DNA of 60,856 nt from Mesorhizobium sp. (GCA_004020365.1 SAQR01000042.1:1-60856), one strand, 5' to 3'. Counted from the stretch's first letter, positions 37,764 to 48,021 are shown. The notes: generated by a model from the sequence alone, not told the origin. Numbers and translations are program-made.

Positions 37764-39032
37764 ATGAACATACACATGACACCCCAGCGGACGCCGACTG
37801 AGACGGCGCTGATCGACGCCTTCAGCGACCGGCTGTCGCTGCTGCCCGGCGACGGCACCGTGATGCTGAAGCGCGACGACGCCATCGAGGCGATCAAGAG
37901 CGGCCTGCCGACGCGGCGCGTCGAATCGTGGCACTACACCGATCTGCGCCGCCTGCTGGCTTCGATCCCCGATTTCGATCCCGCTGCCGCCCCGAAAGCC
38001 ATTGCGCCTGTTGTCGAAGGGTCCGCTGTTCTGCCGGTGCTGAACGGCGTGTCGAGCACGAAACTGCCTGACATCGAGGGCATCGCCGTGCAGCGCCTGT
38101 CGGAGAAACTGGAGGACGGCAGCGCAGCACCTGGGCTCGATCTCTATGGCGCCGACGATGCCATCGGCGCGCTGAACACCGCTTTCGTGGTTGACGGCTA
38201 TTTTGTCGACATCGCCGACGGCGCCGAACTGGACAAGCCGATCGAATTGCAGAACCTGCAGGCTGGCGGCCAGACGCATGTGCGCCTCAGCGTCCGCGCC
38301 GGCGCAGGCGCCAAGGCGGTCATCGTCGAGCGTCAGGCGGGCGAGGGCGCCGCAATGGTCAGCTCGGTCAGCCAGCTTCTGCTTGACGAGGGCGCCGAGG
38401 TGACGTGGCTGATCGTGCAGGAGCAGCCGGATACGGCGACCCATCTTGCCCAGTTCAAGGCGCATCTTGGCAAGGATGCGAAGCTGACGCTTTTTGTCAT
38501 GAACGCCGGCGGCAAGCTGGTGCGCCAGGAGGTCGTGGTGAGGACGACAGGCGAAGGCGCCGATTTCACGCTGCGCGGCATCAACCTGCTGGCCGGCGAC
38601 ACCCATACCGACGTGACCATGGTGCTCGACCATGCCGTGCCGCATACGGCTTCGACGGAAGTAATCCGCAACGTGGTGACGGGAAGAGCGCGCGGCGTCT
38701 TCCAGGGGCGCATCAACGTCCACCAATACGCGCAGAAGACCAACGCCAAGATGGCCTGCAACACGCTGCTTCTCTCGGATGACGGCGAGTTCTCGACCAA
38801 GCCTGAGCTCGAAATCTTTGCCGACGACGTCGTCTGCGGCCATGGCGCGACGGTCACCGAGATCGATCACAGCCACCTGTTCTATCTGATGGCGCGCGGC
38901 ATCGACGAGAAGTCGGCCCGTGGCCTGCTGGTCAAGGCGTTCGTCGCCGAGGTGATCGAGGAACTGGACGACGAGGCGATCGTCGAGGCGCTGGAAACGC
39001 GGCTCGACGGCTGGTTCGCGGCGCACGGGTAG
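37764..39032 (+). CDS. sufD: Fe-S cluster assembly protein SufD
   Basis: A 422-residue partner of SufB in the SUF complex. The C-terminal half has the family pattern RGVFQGRINVHQYAQKTNAK and LEIFADDVVCGHGATV followed by HLFYLMARGI. The ATG at 37764 follows AAGGCGAG and fits the usual N terminus; an in-frame ATG at 37722, two bases after sufC, lacks a ribosome site. A palindromic repeat separates it from sufS. Confidence 0.95.
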   Translation: MNIHMTPQRTPTETALIDAFSDRLSLLPGDGTVMLKRDDAIEAIKSGLPTRRVESWHYTDLRRLLASIPDFDPAAAPKAIAPVVEGSAVLPVLNGVSSTKLPDIEGIAVQRLSEKLEDGSAAPGLDLYGADDAIGALNTAFVVDGYFVDIADGAELDKPIELQNLQAGGQTHVRLSVRAGAGAKAVIVERQAGEGAAMVSSVSQLLLDEGAEVTWLIVQEQPDTATHLAQFKAHLGKDAKLTLFVMNAGGKLVRQEVVVRTTGEGADFTLRGINLLAGDTHTDVTMVLDHAVPHTASTEVIRNVVTGRARGVFQGRINVHQYAQKTNAKMACNTLLLSDDGEFSTKPELEIFADDVVCGHGATVTEIDHSHLFYLMARGIDEKSARGLLVKAFVAEVIEELDDEAIVEALETRLDGWFAAHG

Positions 39033-39057
39033 CAGTGGGTGAGGGTTGGCGCTTCGG

Positions 39058-39164
39058 CCAGCACCCCTCATCAGTCTTGGCGCTTCGCGCCAATCCACCT
39101 TCTCCCACAAGGGGAGAAGGTAAGGCGCTTTACCTTCTCCCCTTGTGGGGATGAGGGGTGCTGG
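39058..39164. repeat. Nested palindromic repeat inside the SUF operon
   Basis: Outer arms ccagcacccctcatc (39058-39072) and gatgaggggtgctgg (39150-39164) are perfect complements. Inner arms at 39104-39122 and 39131-39149 pair over 19 bases, and a small hairpin (ttggcgc/gcgccaa) lies at 39077-39093. The element sits in the 162-bp gap between sufD and sufS and can fold in the mRNA. It belongs to the class of palindromic units seen between rhizobial genes. Confidence 0.85.
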
Positions 39165-39194
39165 ACCGAATGAGGCGATGCCTCGAGAGAGCTG

Positions 39195-40439
39195 ATGATG
39201 GACCAGAAAGTCGAAAACATCCCCTACGACGTCGAGGCGATACGCCGCGACTTCCCGATCCTGTCGCGGCAAGTCTACGGCAAACCGCTGGTCTATCTCG
39301 ACAACGGCGCCTCGGCGCAGAAGCCGCAGGCCGTGCTCGACGCCATTCAGCACGCTTATTCCCAGGAATATGCCAACGTCCATCGCGGGCTGCATTTCCT
39401 GTCGAATGCCGCGACCGACGCCTTTGAGAACGCGCGCAAGATAGTGCAAAGATTTCTCAACGCGCCAAGCACCGACAACATCGTCTTCACCTCGAACACG
39501 ACCGCAGCGATCAACGCCGTTGCTTATGGTTATGGCATGCCCAATATCGGCGAGGGCGACGAGATCGTGCTGTCGATCATGGAGCACCATTCCAACATCG
39601 TGCCGTGGCATTTCATCCGCGAGCGCCAGGGCGCGAAGCTGGTCTGGGTGCCGATCGACGATCTCGGCGTCTTCCATATCGAGGAGTTCGAGAAGCGGCT
39701 GACCGACCGCACCAAGCTCGTCGCCATCACGCACATGTCGAACGCGCTGGGCACGGTGACGCCGATCAAGGAGATCGTGCGCATCGCGCATGCGCGCGGC
39801 ATTCCTGTGCTGGTCGACGGCAGCCAGAGCGCCGTGCATATGCCGATCGACGTCCAGGACCTCGACTGCGATTTCTTCGTCTTCACCGGCCACAAGGTTT
39901 ATGGGCCCTCGGGCATCGGCGTGCTCTACGGCAAGAAGGACATGCTGGAGCGCATGCGCCCGTTCATGGGCGGCGGCGAGATGATCGAGGAGGTGACGCA
40001 AGACTTCGTCACCTACAACGATCCGCCGCACCGGTTTGAGGCCGGCACGCCGCCGATCGTTCAGGCGATCGGGCTGGGTGCGGCGCTCGAATACATGGAG
40101 AAGATCGGCCGCGAGCGCATCGCCGCCCACGAGGCGGATCTGAAGGATTATGCCCATCAGCGGCTGCGCGCCATCAATTCGCTGCGCATCTTCGGCGACG
40201 CGCCGGACAAGGGCGCCATCATCTCCTTCGAGCTGCAGGGCATTCATGCCCACGACGTGTCGATGGTGATCGACAGGCAGGGCGTCGCCGTCCGTGCCGG
40301 CACCCATTGCGCCCAGCCGCTGTTGAAACGTTTCGGCGTAACCTCCACATGCAGGGCATCGTTCGGCATGTATAATACCAGGGCCGAAGTCGACGCTTTG
40401 GCCGATGCGCTCGAAAAGGCGCGAAAGTTTTTTGGGTGA
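39195..40439 (+). CDS. sufS: Cysteine desulfurase SufS
   Basis: A 414-residue group II cysteine desulfurase. The PLP lysine lies in FFVFTGHKVYGPSGIGVLYG and the active cysteine in VAVRAGTHCAQPLLKRFG. It begins MMDQKVENIPYDVEAIRRDF, with YGKPLVYLDNGASAQKPQAV close behind. It supplies sulfur to SufBCD. The stop is followed closely by sufT. Confidence 0.95.
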   Translation: MMDQKVENIPYDVEAIRRDFPILSRQVYGKPLVYLDNGASAQKPQAVLDAIQHAYSQEYANVHRGLHFLSNAATDAFENARKIVQRFLNAPSTDNIVFTSNTTAAINAVAYGYGMPNIGEGDEIVLSIMEHHSNIVPWHFIRERQGAKLVWVPIDDLGVFHIEEFEKRLTDRTKLVAITHMSNALGTVTPIKEIVRIAHARGIPVLVDGSQSAVHMPIDVQDLDCDFFVFTGHKVYGPSGIGVLYGKKDMLERMRPFMGGGEMIEEVTQDFVTYNDPPHRFEAGTPPIVQAIGLGAALEYMEKIGRERIAAHEADLKDYAHQRLRAINSLRIFGDAPDKGAIISFELQGIHAHDVSMVIDRQGVAVRAGTHCAQPLLKRFGVTSTCRASFGMYNTRAEVDALADALEKARKFFG

Positions 40440-40444
40440 CGATC

Positions 40445-40837
40445 ATGGATGATGCAGGCCGCACCGCTGAGACCTCTTCGGAGACGACTGCCAACGGTCT
40501 GGTTTCCGCCTCGGCCATTCCCGTCGACGAACTGGCGCGGCTGACCGACGACATCGTCTCGGCGCTGAAGACGGTCTATGATCCGGAAATCCCGGCCGAC
40601 ATCTACGAGCTCGGCCTGATCTACAAGATCGACATCGAGGACGACCGTTCGGTCAAGATCGACATGACCCTGACCGCGCCCGGCTGCCCGGTGGCCGGCG
40701 AAATGCCGGGCTGGGTGGAAAATGCCGTCGGCGCCGTCGAAGGCGTTTCCGGCGTCGAGGTCAACATGACTTTTGATCCGCCCTGGTCGCCCGACCGCAT
40801 GTCGGAAGAGGCGCAGGTCGCGGTGGGCTGGTATTGA
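40445..40837 (+). CDS. sufT: SUF system protein SufT (DUF59/MIP18 family)
   Basis: A 130-residue protein with the DUF59 core IVSALKTVYDPEIPADIYEL and LTAPGCPVAGEMPGWVENA. It takes part in iron-sulfur cluster assembly or carrying. The family cysteine is in TAPGCPVAGE. A GTG at 40436 overlapping the sufS stop is an alternative start; the ATG at 40445 gives the usual N terminus. Confidence 0.93.
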   Translation: MDDAGRTAETSSETTANGLVSASAIPVDELARLTDDIVSALKTVYDPEIPADIYELGLIYKIDIEDDRSVKIDMTLTAPGCPVAGEMPGWVENAVGAVEGVSGVEVNMTFDPPWSPDRMSEEAQVAVGWY

Positions 40838-40925
40838 GGCGCACTTGCGCCAGGCAGAAAACTTCACCATTTTAGGTGAAGACTCATTCCGCAGGCCTTG
40901 AACCTGCGTGAACGCGGAGAAAAGA

Positions 40926-41312
40926 ATGGGACGCTTCGCCGTCATCACTATGACCGACAAGGCCGCCGACCGGGTTCGCGAGATCGTCGCGACCCGTGAG
41001 AATGCGCATGGCATTCGCCTTGGCATCAAGAAGGGCGGCTGCGCCGGCATGGAATATACGGTCGACCTGGTGACCGAGCCCAACACCAAGGACGATCATA
41101 TCGAGCGCGACGGCGCCCATGTCTATGTCGCGCCTGAGGCAGCGCTTTTCCTGTTCGGCACCGAGATGGATTTCGAGCAGACGACGCTGCGCACCGGCTT
41201 TACCTTCCGCAACCCGAACCAGAGCTCGGCCTGCGGCTGCGGCGAATCGGTTGAACTCAAGCCGGCCGATCTGAAGGCGCTGGCCGAGGCGCGCGCGACA
41301 AGCGCTGCTTAG
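40926..41312 (+). CDS. sufA: Fe-S cluster assembly carrier SufA (HesB/IscA family)
   Basis: A 128-residue A-type carrier. The three cluster cysteines are visible in KKGGCAGMEYTV and SSACGCGESVEL. It receives clusters from SufBCD and passes them to apo-proteins. The ATG at 40926 follows GGAGAAAAG. It closes the SUF operon. Confidence 0.94.
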   Translation: MGRFAVITMTDKAADRVREIVATRENAHGIRLGIKKGGCAGMEYTVDLVTEPNTKDDHIERDGAHVYVAPEAALFLFGTEMDFEQTTLRTGFTFRNPNQSSACGCGESVELKPADLKALAEARATSAA

Positions 41313-41321
41313 CGCCGAACG

Positions 41322-41849
41322 ATGAGCGCCGAGGCATATCGCTGGCGGTGTGCCTGTTGTGGTGAAGAGAATACCGGCCTTCCGATGGATATGGCGTTCG
41401 GTGTTCCGGTGACCCCGGACACGCTCGACGATGCCGCTCGATCGAGCCAGAATGATGATTTCTGCGAGGTGCGCTATGCATCAGGCAAGACGGATCGGTT
41501 CATTCGTTGCTTGCTGCCTCTGCCCGTGCCTCAATTGCCCGACGAGTTCTGTTTCGGCGTATGGATGTCGGTCTCGGAAAGAAGCTGGAACGTCTACCGG
41601 GATGGATATGACAGTGGGCAGTATGAAGACGAGCTGTGTTTTGGGTATCTGATGCACGACATTCCTGAGTATCCGGGCTCTTTGCTTCTGCACGCCAATG
41701 TTGTGTTCCAACCCGGTAATGATCGTCCGAAGGTGTTTTTGCATGACGCAGATCATCCCTTGGTCGCGGCCCAACGCAATGGGGTGGATGTGACCCAGAT
41801 CGAACGCTGGGTTGCTCTCTCGCACCGGCCTAAAGCCAGGAGCAACTAA
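41322..41849 (+). CDS. DUF2199 domain-containing protein
   Basis: A 175-residue protein starting YRWRCACCGEENTGLPMDMA, a zinc-ribbon-like cysteine group at about 10-13, followed by the DUF2199 core (CFGVWMSVSERSWNVYRDGY). No function is known for the family. It begins nine bases after sufA and ends four bases inside the convergent GFA gene. It may be cotranscribed with sufA, but a functional link is not shown. Confidence 0.82.
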   Translation: MSAEAYRWRCACCGEENTGLPMDMAFGVPVTPDTLDDAARSSQNDDFCEVRYASGKTDRFIRCLLPLPVPQLPDEFCFGVWMSVSERSWNVYRDGYDSGQYEDELCFGYLMHDIPEYPGSLLLHANVVFQPGNDRPKVFLHDADHPLVAAQRNGVDVTQIERWVALSHRPKARSN

Positions 41850-42343
41850 TCCAGCCACATTCCCGTCCGTTTGTGCCAATCGGCGATCGACTCCTCGGGA
41901 TAGACGTCGAAGCTCTTGTCCTTCTTGCCGACGTCAGGTTCGACCCAGTTCGCCTTGTATTTCAGCATGAGATGAACCTTTTCAGGTGGTTTCGGCAGGT
42001 CTGTGTCGATCGCCGAGGCGAAGGGGTGGACCAGTTCCGGCCAGGTCGGATCGTAGAGCCAGAGTGCCGATCCGCATTTTTTGCAGAAATTCCGCTCGCC
42101 TGACGAGATCTCGCATTGCGGATGCTCGTCGTCCTCGATCTCGGCCTGGTAGACGCCAAGATTGCGCTTGCCCTTGATTTTCAGAGTCTCGAAATCGGCG
42201 CCGAGATTGATGGCAAAGCCACCGCCGCCCTGCTGCTTGCGGCAGATCGAGCAGTAGCACAGCATGAACGGCACCGGCGTGTGGCTTTCCACCTCGAAGC
42301 GGACAGCATTGCACCGGCAGGACCCTTTGAGCAGAAGCGGCAT
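41846..42343 (-). CDS. GFA family protein (glutathione-dependent formaldehyde-activating fold)
   Basis: A 165-residue zinc protein. The metal-binding cysteines are seen in GSCRCNAVRFEV, MLCYCSICRKQQGGG and NFCKKCGSALWLYD. The fold is that of Gfa and centromere-like zinc proteins; many members are not formaldehyde enzymes. It is convergent with DUF2199, with a four-base overlap. Confidence 0.85.
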   Translation of the reverse strand: MPLLLKGSCRCNAVRFEVESHTPVPFMLCYCSICRKQQGGGGFAINLGADFETLKIKGKRNLGVYQAEIEDDEHPQCEISSGERNFCKKCGSALWLYDPTWPELVHPFASAIDTDLPKPPEKVHLMLKYKANWVEPDVGKKDKSFDVYPEESIADWHKRTGMWLD

Positions 42344-42434
42344 GAAAAGACTCCGACGAAATTGGTTTTCAACTTGTCAGGATGATGCCTGATGCAGCGA
42401 TGACAAGGGGAAATCCGGATGACATGATCGCGGC

Positions 42435-42758
42435 ATGGACAATGAACGCATCGCCGAACTGTTCGAAGGCCTCGGCCCGGTCAGCATTCGCAAGATGTTC
42501 GGCGGCAAGGGCATCTATTTTGACGGCGTCATCGTCGCCATCGTGGTGCGTGGCGAATTGATGCTGAAGGCCGACGCGGAAAGCGCGCCCGAATTCGAGG
42601 CGGCCGGCTGTCGGCAATGGACCTATACGGGGTCGCGGCACGGCAAGCTGGTGTCGATGCCGTATTGGAGCGTTCCCGACAGCGCCTTCGACGATCCGGA
42701 TGAGATGGCGATCTGGACGCGCCGGGCCTATGAAGCGGGGCTGCGTGCCGGCAAATAG
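42435..42758 (+). CDS. TfoX N-terminal domain family protein
   Basis: A 107-residue single domain with VSIRKMFGGKGIYFDGVIVA and the central MLKADAESAPEFEAAGC. It matches the TfoX/Sxy N-terminal domain. Without the C-terminal domain and without known competence genes nearby, a competence role should not be assumed. Confidence 0.85.
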   Translation: MDNERIAELFEGLGPVSIRKMFGGKGIYFDGVIVAIVVRGELMLKADAESAPEFEAAGCRQWTYTGSRHGKLVSMPYWSVPDSAFDDPDEMAIWTRRAYEAGLRAGK

Positions 42759-42778
42759 GTGTGCCTCTCCACTGGTCG

Positions 42779-43717
42779 TCAGCTCATGCCAATTTTCTGC
42801 GGCTCAGGCACAAGGGCTAGCGCGTCGGCAAAGTCTGCCGCCGTTAAGACCGGCACAAGCCCGGCACTTTCGATCGCGAGGATTGCTGCGGCAACGCCGT
42901 CGCGCAGCGCCGCGCGCAGCGTCAGGCCGCGCAGCAGGGCGGCGACCGTTGCGCCCGCCAGCGCATCGGCGGCGCCGTCCGCGACTTTTTTCGGCGGCAG
43001 GATCGAGAAGGCGCCGGCTTCGTCGAAACCCAGCACCGGACCGTCATCCGCTGTCACCACGCCGCCTTTGAGGCCCGCCCGCCTCAGGCAGTCGATGATA
43101 TTTCGCTCCGCCGTGTCGATACCTACATCGGCGAGTGCGAAGGCCTCACGCCGGTTCATGAAGACCATCGCCAGGCTGCCGAGCACCGGTGCGAGCCGCG
43201 CCGCCTTGTCTGGCGAAACGGCGAGGGCGAAGACCGGCTTGCCGGCGGCAAGCGCCACAAGCCGCTCCAGCGCCGTCGACGGCAGGTTGGCGTCGCACAG
43301 GACCGCATCGGCGGTGCTGATCGCCTCGCGCACCTTGGTACGGCGGATCTGCTTGGGAAGCGCAAGGTCGTAGAGCGCCATGTCGGCAAGGCCGGCGATC
43401 AGCGCGCCGTCGCCGTCGACCAGCACCGTATTGCTCGGCGTCGTCCGATCGAGGAACACCACGGACAGATCGGCAATGCCGGCCGCAGTGATGGCGTGTG
43501 AAACCGTATCGGCCAGAACATCGCCGCCGCGTACCGAAAGCAGCGAACCGGAGACGCCGCGGCGCACCGCGCAGCGCAGCGCATTGAAGACGGCGCCGCC
43601 GACAACCTCTCGCATCGTGCCGGGATTCGACGCCGCCGGCACGAAGGCGCCCGAAAGCTGGCCGCGCCGCTCGATATAGGCGCCGCCCACGGCCAGGATT
43701 GTCGCCGATTTCATCAT
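42779..43717 (-). CDS. PfkB family carbohydrate kinase
   Basis: A 312-residue ribokinase-fold enzyme. The N-terminal pattern is SATILAVGGAYIERRGQLSG, the substrate loop GGAVFNALRCAVRRG, and the C-terminal catalytic segment VADGAADALAGATVAALLRG. The usual GAGD anion-hole reads GAAD here with the catalytic aspartate kept, which is unusual but probably tolerated. The ATG at 43717 (with another ATG one codon later) is used; the frame continues to 43834 without support. Neighbours give no clue to the sugar. Confidence 0.8.
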   Translation of the reverse strand: MMKSATILAVGGAYIERRGQLSGAFVPAASNPGTMREVVGGAVFNALRCAVRRGVSGSLLSVRGGDVLADTVSHAITAAGIADLSVVFLDRTTPSNTVLVDGDGALIAGLADMALYDLALPKQIRRTKVREAISTADAVLCDANLPSTALERLVALAAGKPVFALAVSPDKAARLAPVLGSLAMVFMNRREAFALADVGIDTAERNIIDCLRRAGLKGGVVTADDGPVLGFDEAGAFSILPPKKVADGAADALAGATVAALLRGLTLRAALRDGVAAAILAIESAGLVPVLTAADFADALALVPEPQKIGMS

Positions 43718-43851
43718 GCCTGCGAGATGACCTTTGCTGTTGCCGGGTGAGACTAGGTTGTCAGGCGGAACCCGGCAACCGGAGGCGCGATTCGGAAGAT
43801 GCCAGCACGATCCTGCGGGGGAAGCCGGATACATCCGGGGGTGAAAACACG

Positions 43852-43866
43852 AAACAAAAAAAGAAC
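43852..43866. promoter_or_regulatory. Second candidate LexA box upstream of recA
   Basis: AAAC-N7-GAAC lies 125-139 bp before the recA start. It matches the alphaproteobacterial direct repeat GAAC-N7-GAAC at seven of eight positions and is weaker than the box at 43918. Confidence 0.35.
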
Positions 43867-43917
43867 AAATACGGATATTCTTTGTTTTTCAATCATTTGT
43901 CTCCTCTTGCCAGACGA

Positions 43918-43932
43918 GAACAAAAAAGGTAC
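43918..43932. promoter_or_regulatory. Candidate LexA (SOS) box upstream of recA
   Basis: GAACAAAAAAGGTAC is GAAC-N7-GTAC, one base from the alphaproteobacterial LexA direct repeat GAAC-N7-GAAC. It lies 59 bp before the recA start, where SOS control of recA is expected. Confidence 0.65.
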
Positions 43933-43990
43933 AAATTAATAAGGATTACGGATTGTCCGGCCTTCATTGACGACCAAGGGGTGATGTATC

Positions 43991-45088
43991 ATGGCTCAGA
44001 ATTCTTTGCGGCTTGTAGAGGACAAAGCAGTGGATAAATCAAAGGCTCTGGACGCGGCGCTGTCGCAAATCGAGCGTGCCTTCGGCAAGGGCTCGATCAT
44101 GCGGCTCGGCGCAAACGAGCAGGTCGTCGAGATCGAAACGGTGCCGACCGGTTCGCTTGGCCTCGACATCGCGCTCGGCGTCGGCGGCCTGCCGCGCGGC
44201 CGCATCATCGAGATCTATGGGCCGGAAAGCTCGGGCAAGACGACGCTGGCGCTGCATACTGTGGCGGAGGCCCAGAAGAAGGGCGGCATCTGCGCCTTCG
44301 TCGATGCCGAGCATGCGCTCGATCCGGTCTACGCCCGCAAGCTCGGCGTCGACCTCGAAAATCTCTTGATCTCGCAGCCCGACACCGGCGAGCAGGCGCT
44401 GGAGATCTGTGACACGCTGGTACGTTCCGGCGCCATCGACGTGCTGGTGGTCGATTCGGTCGCGGCGCTGACGCCGCGCGCCGAAATCGAAGGCGAGATG
44501 GGCGATTCGCTGCCCGGCCTGCAGGCCCGCCTGATGAGCCAGGCGCTGCGCAAGCTGACCGCCTCGATCTCGCGCTCCAACACCATGGTCATCTTCATCA
44601 ACCAGATCCGCATGAAGATCGGCGTCATGTTCGGTTCGCCCGAGACCACGACCGGCGGCAACGCGCTGAAATTCTACGCTTCGGTGCGCCTCGACATTCG
44701 CCGCATCGGCTCGGTCAAGGACCGCGACGAGGTCGTCGGCAACCAGACCCGCGTCAAGGTGGTCAAGAACAAGCTGGCGCCGCCCTTCAAGGTGGTCGAG
44801 TTCGATATCATGTATGGCGAGGGCGTGTCCAAGACCGGCGAGCTGGTCGACCTCGGCGTCAAGGCCGGCGTGGTCGAAAAGTCGGGCGCCTGGTTCTCCT
44901 ACAATTCGCAGCGTCTCGGCCAGGGCCGCGAGAATGCAAAACTGTTCCTGCGCGACAATCCCGACACGGCGCGCGAAATCGAATTGGCGCTGCGGCAGAA
45001 TGCCGGGCTGATCGCCGAAAAATTCCTCGAGAATGGTGGTTCCGAGGGCGGAGACGACGGTTTCGAGGACGAAGCCGGCGCCATGTAG
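43991..45088 (+). CDS. recA: Recombinase RecA
   Basis: A 365-residue DNA strand-exchange ATPase and SOS co-protease. Walker A is GPESSGKTT, Walker B region [17 protein letters not shown], the loop L1 part [20 protein letters not shown] and L2 [20 protein letters not shown]. The start follows AAGGGG; the length is normal for the family. A LexA-type box precedes it and a GC hairpin follows. Confidence 0.98.
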   Translation: MAQNSLRLVEDKAVDKSKALDAALSQIERAFGKGSIMRLGANEQVVEIETVPTGSLGLDIALGVGGLPRGRIIEIYGPESSGKTTLALHTVAEAQKKGGICAFVDAEHALDPVYARKLGVDLENLLISQPDTGEQALEICDTLVRSGAIDVLVVDSVAALTPRAEIEGEMGDSLPGLQARLMSQALRKLTASISRSNTMVIFINQIRMKIGVMFGSPETTTGGNALKFYASVRLDIRRIGSVKDRDEVVGNQTRVKVVKNKLAPPFKVVEFDIMYGEGVSKTGELVDLGVKAGVVEKSGAWFSYNSQRLGQGRENAKLFLRDNPDTAREIELALRQNAGLIAEKFLENGGSEGGDDGFEDEAGAM

Positions 45089-45171
45089 GCTTCGGCAGTG
45101 GCCGGAGTTTGGCCATGATTCCGGCGCATCACCTCCAGCCTATGTAATCGAGTTCTGTATTGTTGCGTTCG

Positions 45172-45200
45172 AACCGCCGGCCTAGCGCCGGCGGTTTGCG
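45172..45200 (+). terminator. Rho-independent terminator-like hairpin after recA
   Basis: A perfect 10-bp stem (aaccgccggc/gccggcggtt) with a five-base loop lies about 84 bp after the recA stop, followed by a short T-containing tail (tgcgttt). It is convincing as a hairpin; the T-tract is weak. Confidence 0.6.
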
Positions 45201-45354
45201 TTTCAGCGGTGGTGCCGAGATGACCGGCAAGCCCCGCAAATTGGTTCAATTCCGTGTTTCTGGACAGGGTGCAACGCGGCGGCTAAAAGGCCATGTCCAT
45301 TTGCCGTCGGCCGGGCCGGCGGCTCTCTCTAAAAGCTAAAAGGCAGTGTCATTC

Positions 45355-48021
45355 ATGAGTGGCGTGAACGAGATCCGGTCGACATTCCTCGACTATTTCC
45401 GCAAGGAGGGTCACGAGGTCGTCGCATCGAGCCCGCTGGTGCCGCGCAACGACCCGACGCTGATGTTCACCAATGCCGGCATGGTGCAGTTCAAGAACGT
45501 TTTCACCGGCCTGGAAAAGCGACCCTATTCGCGTGCCACGACGGCTCAGAAGAGCGTTCGCGCCGGCGGCAAGCACAACGACCTCGACAATGTCGGCTAC
45601 ACCGCGCGCCACCTGACCTTCTTCGAGATGCTCGGCAATTTCTCGTTCGGCGACTATTTCAAGGAGCGCGCCATCGAGCTTGCCTGGAACCTGATCACCA
45701 GGGAGTTCGGGCTGAAGAAGGACAAGCTGCTGGTCACGGTCTATCACACCGACGACGAGGCTGCCGGCTACTGGAAGAAGATTGCCGGCTTTTCCGACGA
45801 TCGCATCATCCGCATTCCGACCTCGGACAATTTCTGGGCAATGGGCGACACCGGACCTTGCGGTCCGTGCTCGGAGATATTCATCGACCGTGGCGAGCAC
45901 ATCTGGGGCGGCCCTCCCGGCAGCCCCGAGGAAGATGGCGACCGTTTCCTGGAATTCTGGAACCTGGTGTTCATGCAGTACGAACAGGTGACGAAGGATG
46001 AGCGCATCGACCTGCCGCGCCCGTCGATCGACACCGGCATGGGCCTGGAGCGCATGGCCTCCATTTTGCAAGGGGTCGAGAGCGTCTTCGAGACCGACCT
46101 GTTCCGTCACCTGATCGAGGCTGCGTCATCCGCGCTCGGCCGCGGTCCGGATCCCGACACCGTCGGATCGTTCCGCGTCATCGCCGACCATTTGCGTTCG
46201 TCGTGCTTTCTGGTGGCAGATGGCGTACTGCCGTCCAATGAGGGCCGCGGCTACGTGCTGCGTCGCATCATGCGCCGCGCCATGCGCCACGCGCAGCTTT
46301 TGGGCGCCGGTGATCCGCTGATGTGGCGGCTGGTGCCGGCGCTGGTGCGCGAGATGGGCCAGGCCTATCCGGAGCTGGTGCGCGGCGAGCAGATGATCAC
46401 CGAGACGCTGAAGCTTGAAGAAACCCGTTTCCGCAAGACGCTGGTGCGCGGCTTGGGCCTGCTTTCGGAGGCGACGGAAAAGCTGGGCGCCGGCGACATG
46501 CTGGATGGCGAGACAGCCTTCAAGCTCTACGACACCTATGGCTTTCCGCTCGATCTGACGCAGGACGCGCTGCGTCAGCGCAACATCTCGGTCGATCTTG
46601 CCGGCTTCACCAATGCGATGGAGCAGCAGAAGGCCGAGGCGCGCAAGAGCTGGGCTGGTTCCGGCGAGGCCGCGACCGAAACAGTGTGGTTCCCGGTGCG
46701 CGAGAAGCATGGCGCCACCGAGTTCCTCGGCTACGAGGCCGAGCAGGCGGAGGGCCTCATCCAGGCGCTGGTCAGGGACGGCAAGATCGTCGACAGCGCC
46801 GCCAAGGGCGAGGCGGTTGCCGTGGTCGTCAACCAGACGCCGTTCTATGGCGAATCCGGCGGCCAGGTGGGCGATACCGGCGTCATTTCAGGCGAAGGGT
46901 TCTCGATCGAGATCTCCGACACGCAGAAGAAGGCCGACGGGCTTTTCGTGCATCTCGGCAAGGTGGTCGACGGCACGGTCAACACCGGCGCGACCGTCGA
47001 GCTGAAGGTCGACCATGCGCGCCGCTCCAGGCTGCGCGCCAACCATTCCGCGACGCATCTGATCCACGAAGCGCTGCGCGAGGTGCTAGGCAGCCATGTC
47101 GCGCAGAAGGGTTCACTGGTCGCGCCCGAGCGTCTGCGCTTCGACATTTCGCACAACAAGCCGATCTCGCCTGACGAGCTCGAAGAGGTCGAGCGGATGG
47201 CGAACGAGATCGTCGTCCAGAACAGCCCGGTCACCACGCGGCTGATGTCGGTTGACGATGCCATTGCTGAAGGCGCCATGGCGCTGTTCGGCGAAAAGTA
47301 TGGCGATGAGGTGCGCGTCGTTTCGATGGGCACGGGCTTGCATGGCGGCAAGGCCAACCGGCCCTATTCGGTCGAGCTATGCGGCGGCACCCATGTCAGG
47401 GCGACCGGCGATATCGGTCTGGTGCGTATCGTGTCGGACAGCGCCGTCGCTGCTGGCGTGCGCCGCATCGAGGCGCTGACCGGCGAGGCGGCCAGAAAGC
47501 ATCTCGACGAGCAGGACAAGCGGCTGAAGGCGGTAGCTGCCGCGCTGAAGATTTCGCCGTCCGACGTGCCGGCGCGCGTCGAGGCGCTGTTGGACGAGCG
47601 CAAGAAGCTCGAGAAAGAACTGACCGAAGCGCGCAAGAAGCTGGCGCTGGGCGACCGCTCGCCAGCCGGCGTGCCTGCCGAGAACGAGACCATTGCCGGC
47701 GTCGGTTTCCTCGGCAAGGCGGTATCGGGTGTCGCGCCGAAGGATCTAAAACCGTTGGCCGATGCCGGCAAGAAGTCGCTCGGCTCCGGCGTCGTCGTCT
47801 TCGTCGGCGCCGGCGAGGACAACAAGGCCAGCGTCGTGGTCGGCGTCACCGACGACCTGACCGGCCGCTTCAGCGCTGTCGATCTGGTGCGTGTGGCGTC
47901 GGCGGCATTGGGCGGGCAGGGCGGCGGCGGTCGGCCTGACATGGCCCAGGCCGGCGGCCCGGACGCCTCGAGGGCCGAAGACGCGATCGCTGCGGTGAAG
48001 GCGGCCCTGGAGGCGGCCTGA
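45355..48021 (+). CDS. alaS: Alanyl-tRNA synthetase
   Basis: An 888-residue class II synthetase. Motif 1 and 2 regions begin [20 protein letters not shown] and [20 protein letters not shown]. The editing domain zinc ligands are in [14 protein letters not shown] and [10 protein letters not shown]-terminal coiled-coil and oligomerization domain ends the protein. The ATG at 45355 is preferred to a GTG nine bases earlier. Full length and intact. Confidence 0.97.
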   Translation: MSGVNEIRSTFLDYFRKEGHEVVASSPLVPRNDPTLMFTNAGMVQFKNVFTGLEKRPYSRATTAQKSVRAGGKHNDLDNVGYTARHLTFFEMLGNFSFGDYFKERAIELAWNLITREFGLKKDKLLVTVYHTDDEAAGYWKKIAGFSDDRIIRIPTSDNFWAMGDTGPCGPCSEIFIDRGEHIWGGPPGSPEEDGDRFLEFWNLVFMQYEQVTKDERIDLPRPSIDTGMGLERMASILQGVESVFETDLFRHLIEAASSALGRGPDPDTVGSFRVIADHLRSSCFLVADGVLPSNEGRGYVLRRIMRRAMRHAQLLGAGDPLMWRLVPALVREMGQAYPELVRGEQMITETLKLEETRFRKTLVRGLGLLSEATEKLGAGDMLDGETAFKLYDTYGFPLDLTQDALRQRNISVDLAGFTNAMEQQKAEARKSWAGSGEAATETVWFPVREKHGATEFLGYEAEQAEGLIQALVRDGKIVDSAAKGEAVAVVVNQTPFYGESGGQVGDTGVISGEGFSIEISDTQKKADGLFVHLGKVVDGTVNTGATVELKVDHARRSRLRANHSATHLIHEALREVLGSHVAQKGSLVAPERLRFDISHNKPISPDELEEVERMANEIVVQNSPVTTRLMSVDDAIAEGAMALFGEKYGDEVRVVSMGTGLHGGKANRPYSVELCGGTHVRATGDIGLVRIVSDSAVAAGVRRIEALTGEAARKHLDEQDKRLKAVAAALKISPSDVPARVEALLDERKKLEKELTEARKKLALGDRSPAGVPAENETIAGVGFLGKAVSGVAPKDLKPLADAGKKSLGSGVVVFVGAGEDNKASVVVGVTDDLTGRFSAVDLVRVASAALGGQGGGGRPDMAQAGGPDASRAEDAIAAVKAALEAA

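Noticed and set aside
37644-40307. 887-codon minus-strand frame opposite sufD and sufS
   Set aside because: Both SUF proteins are complete and conserved on the plus strand, so this is a shadow frame.
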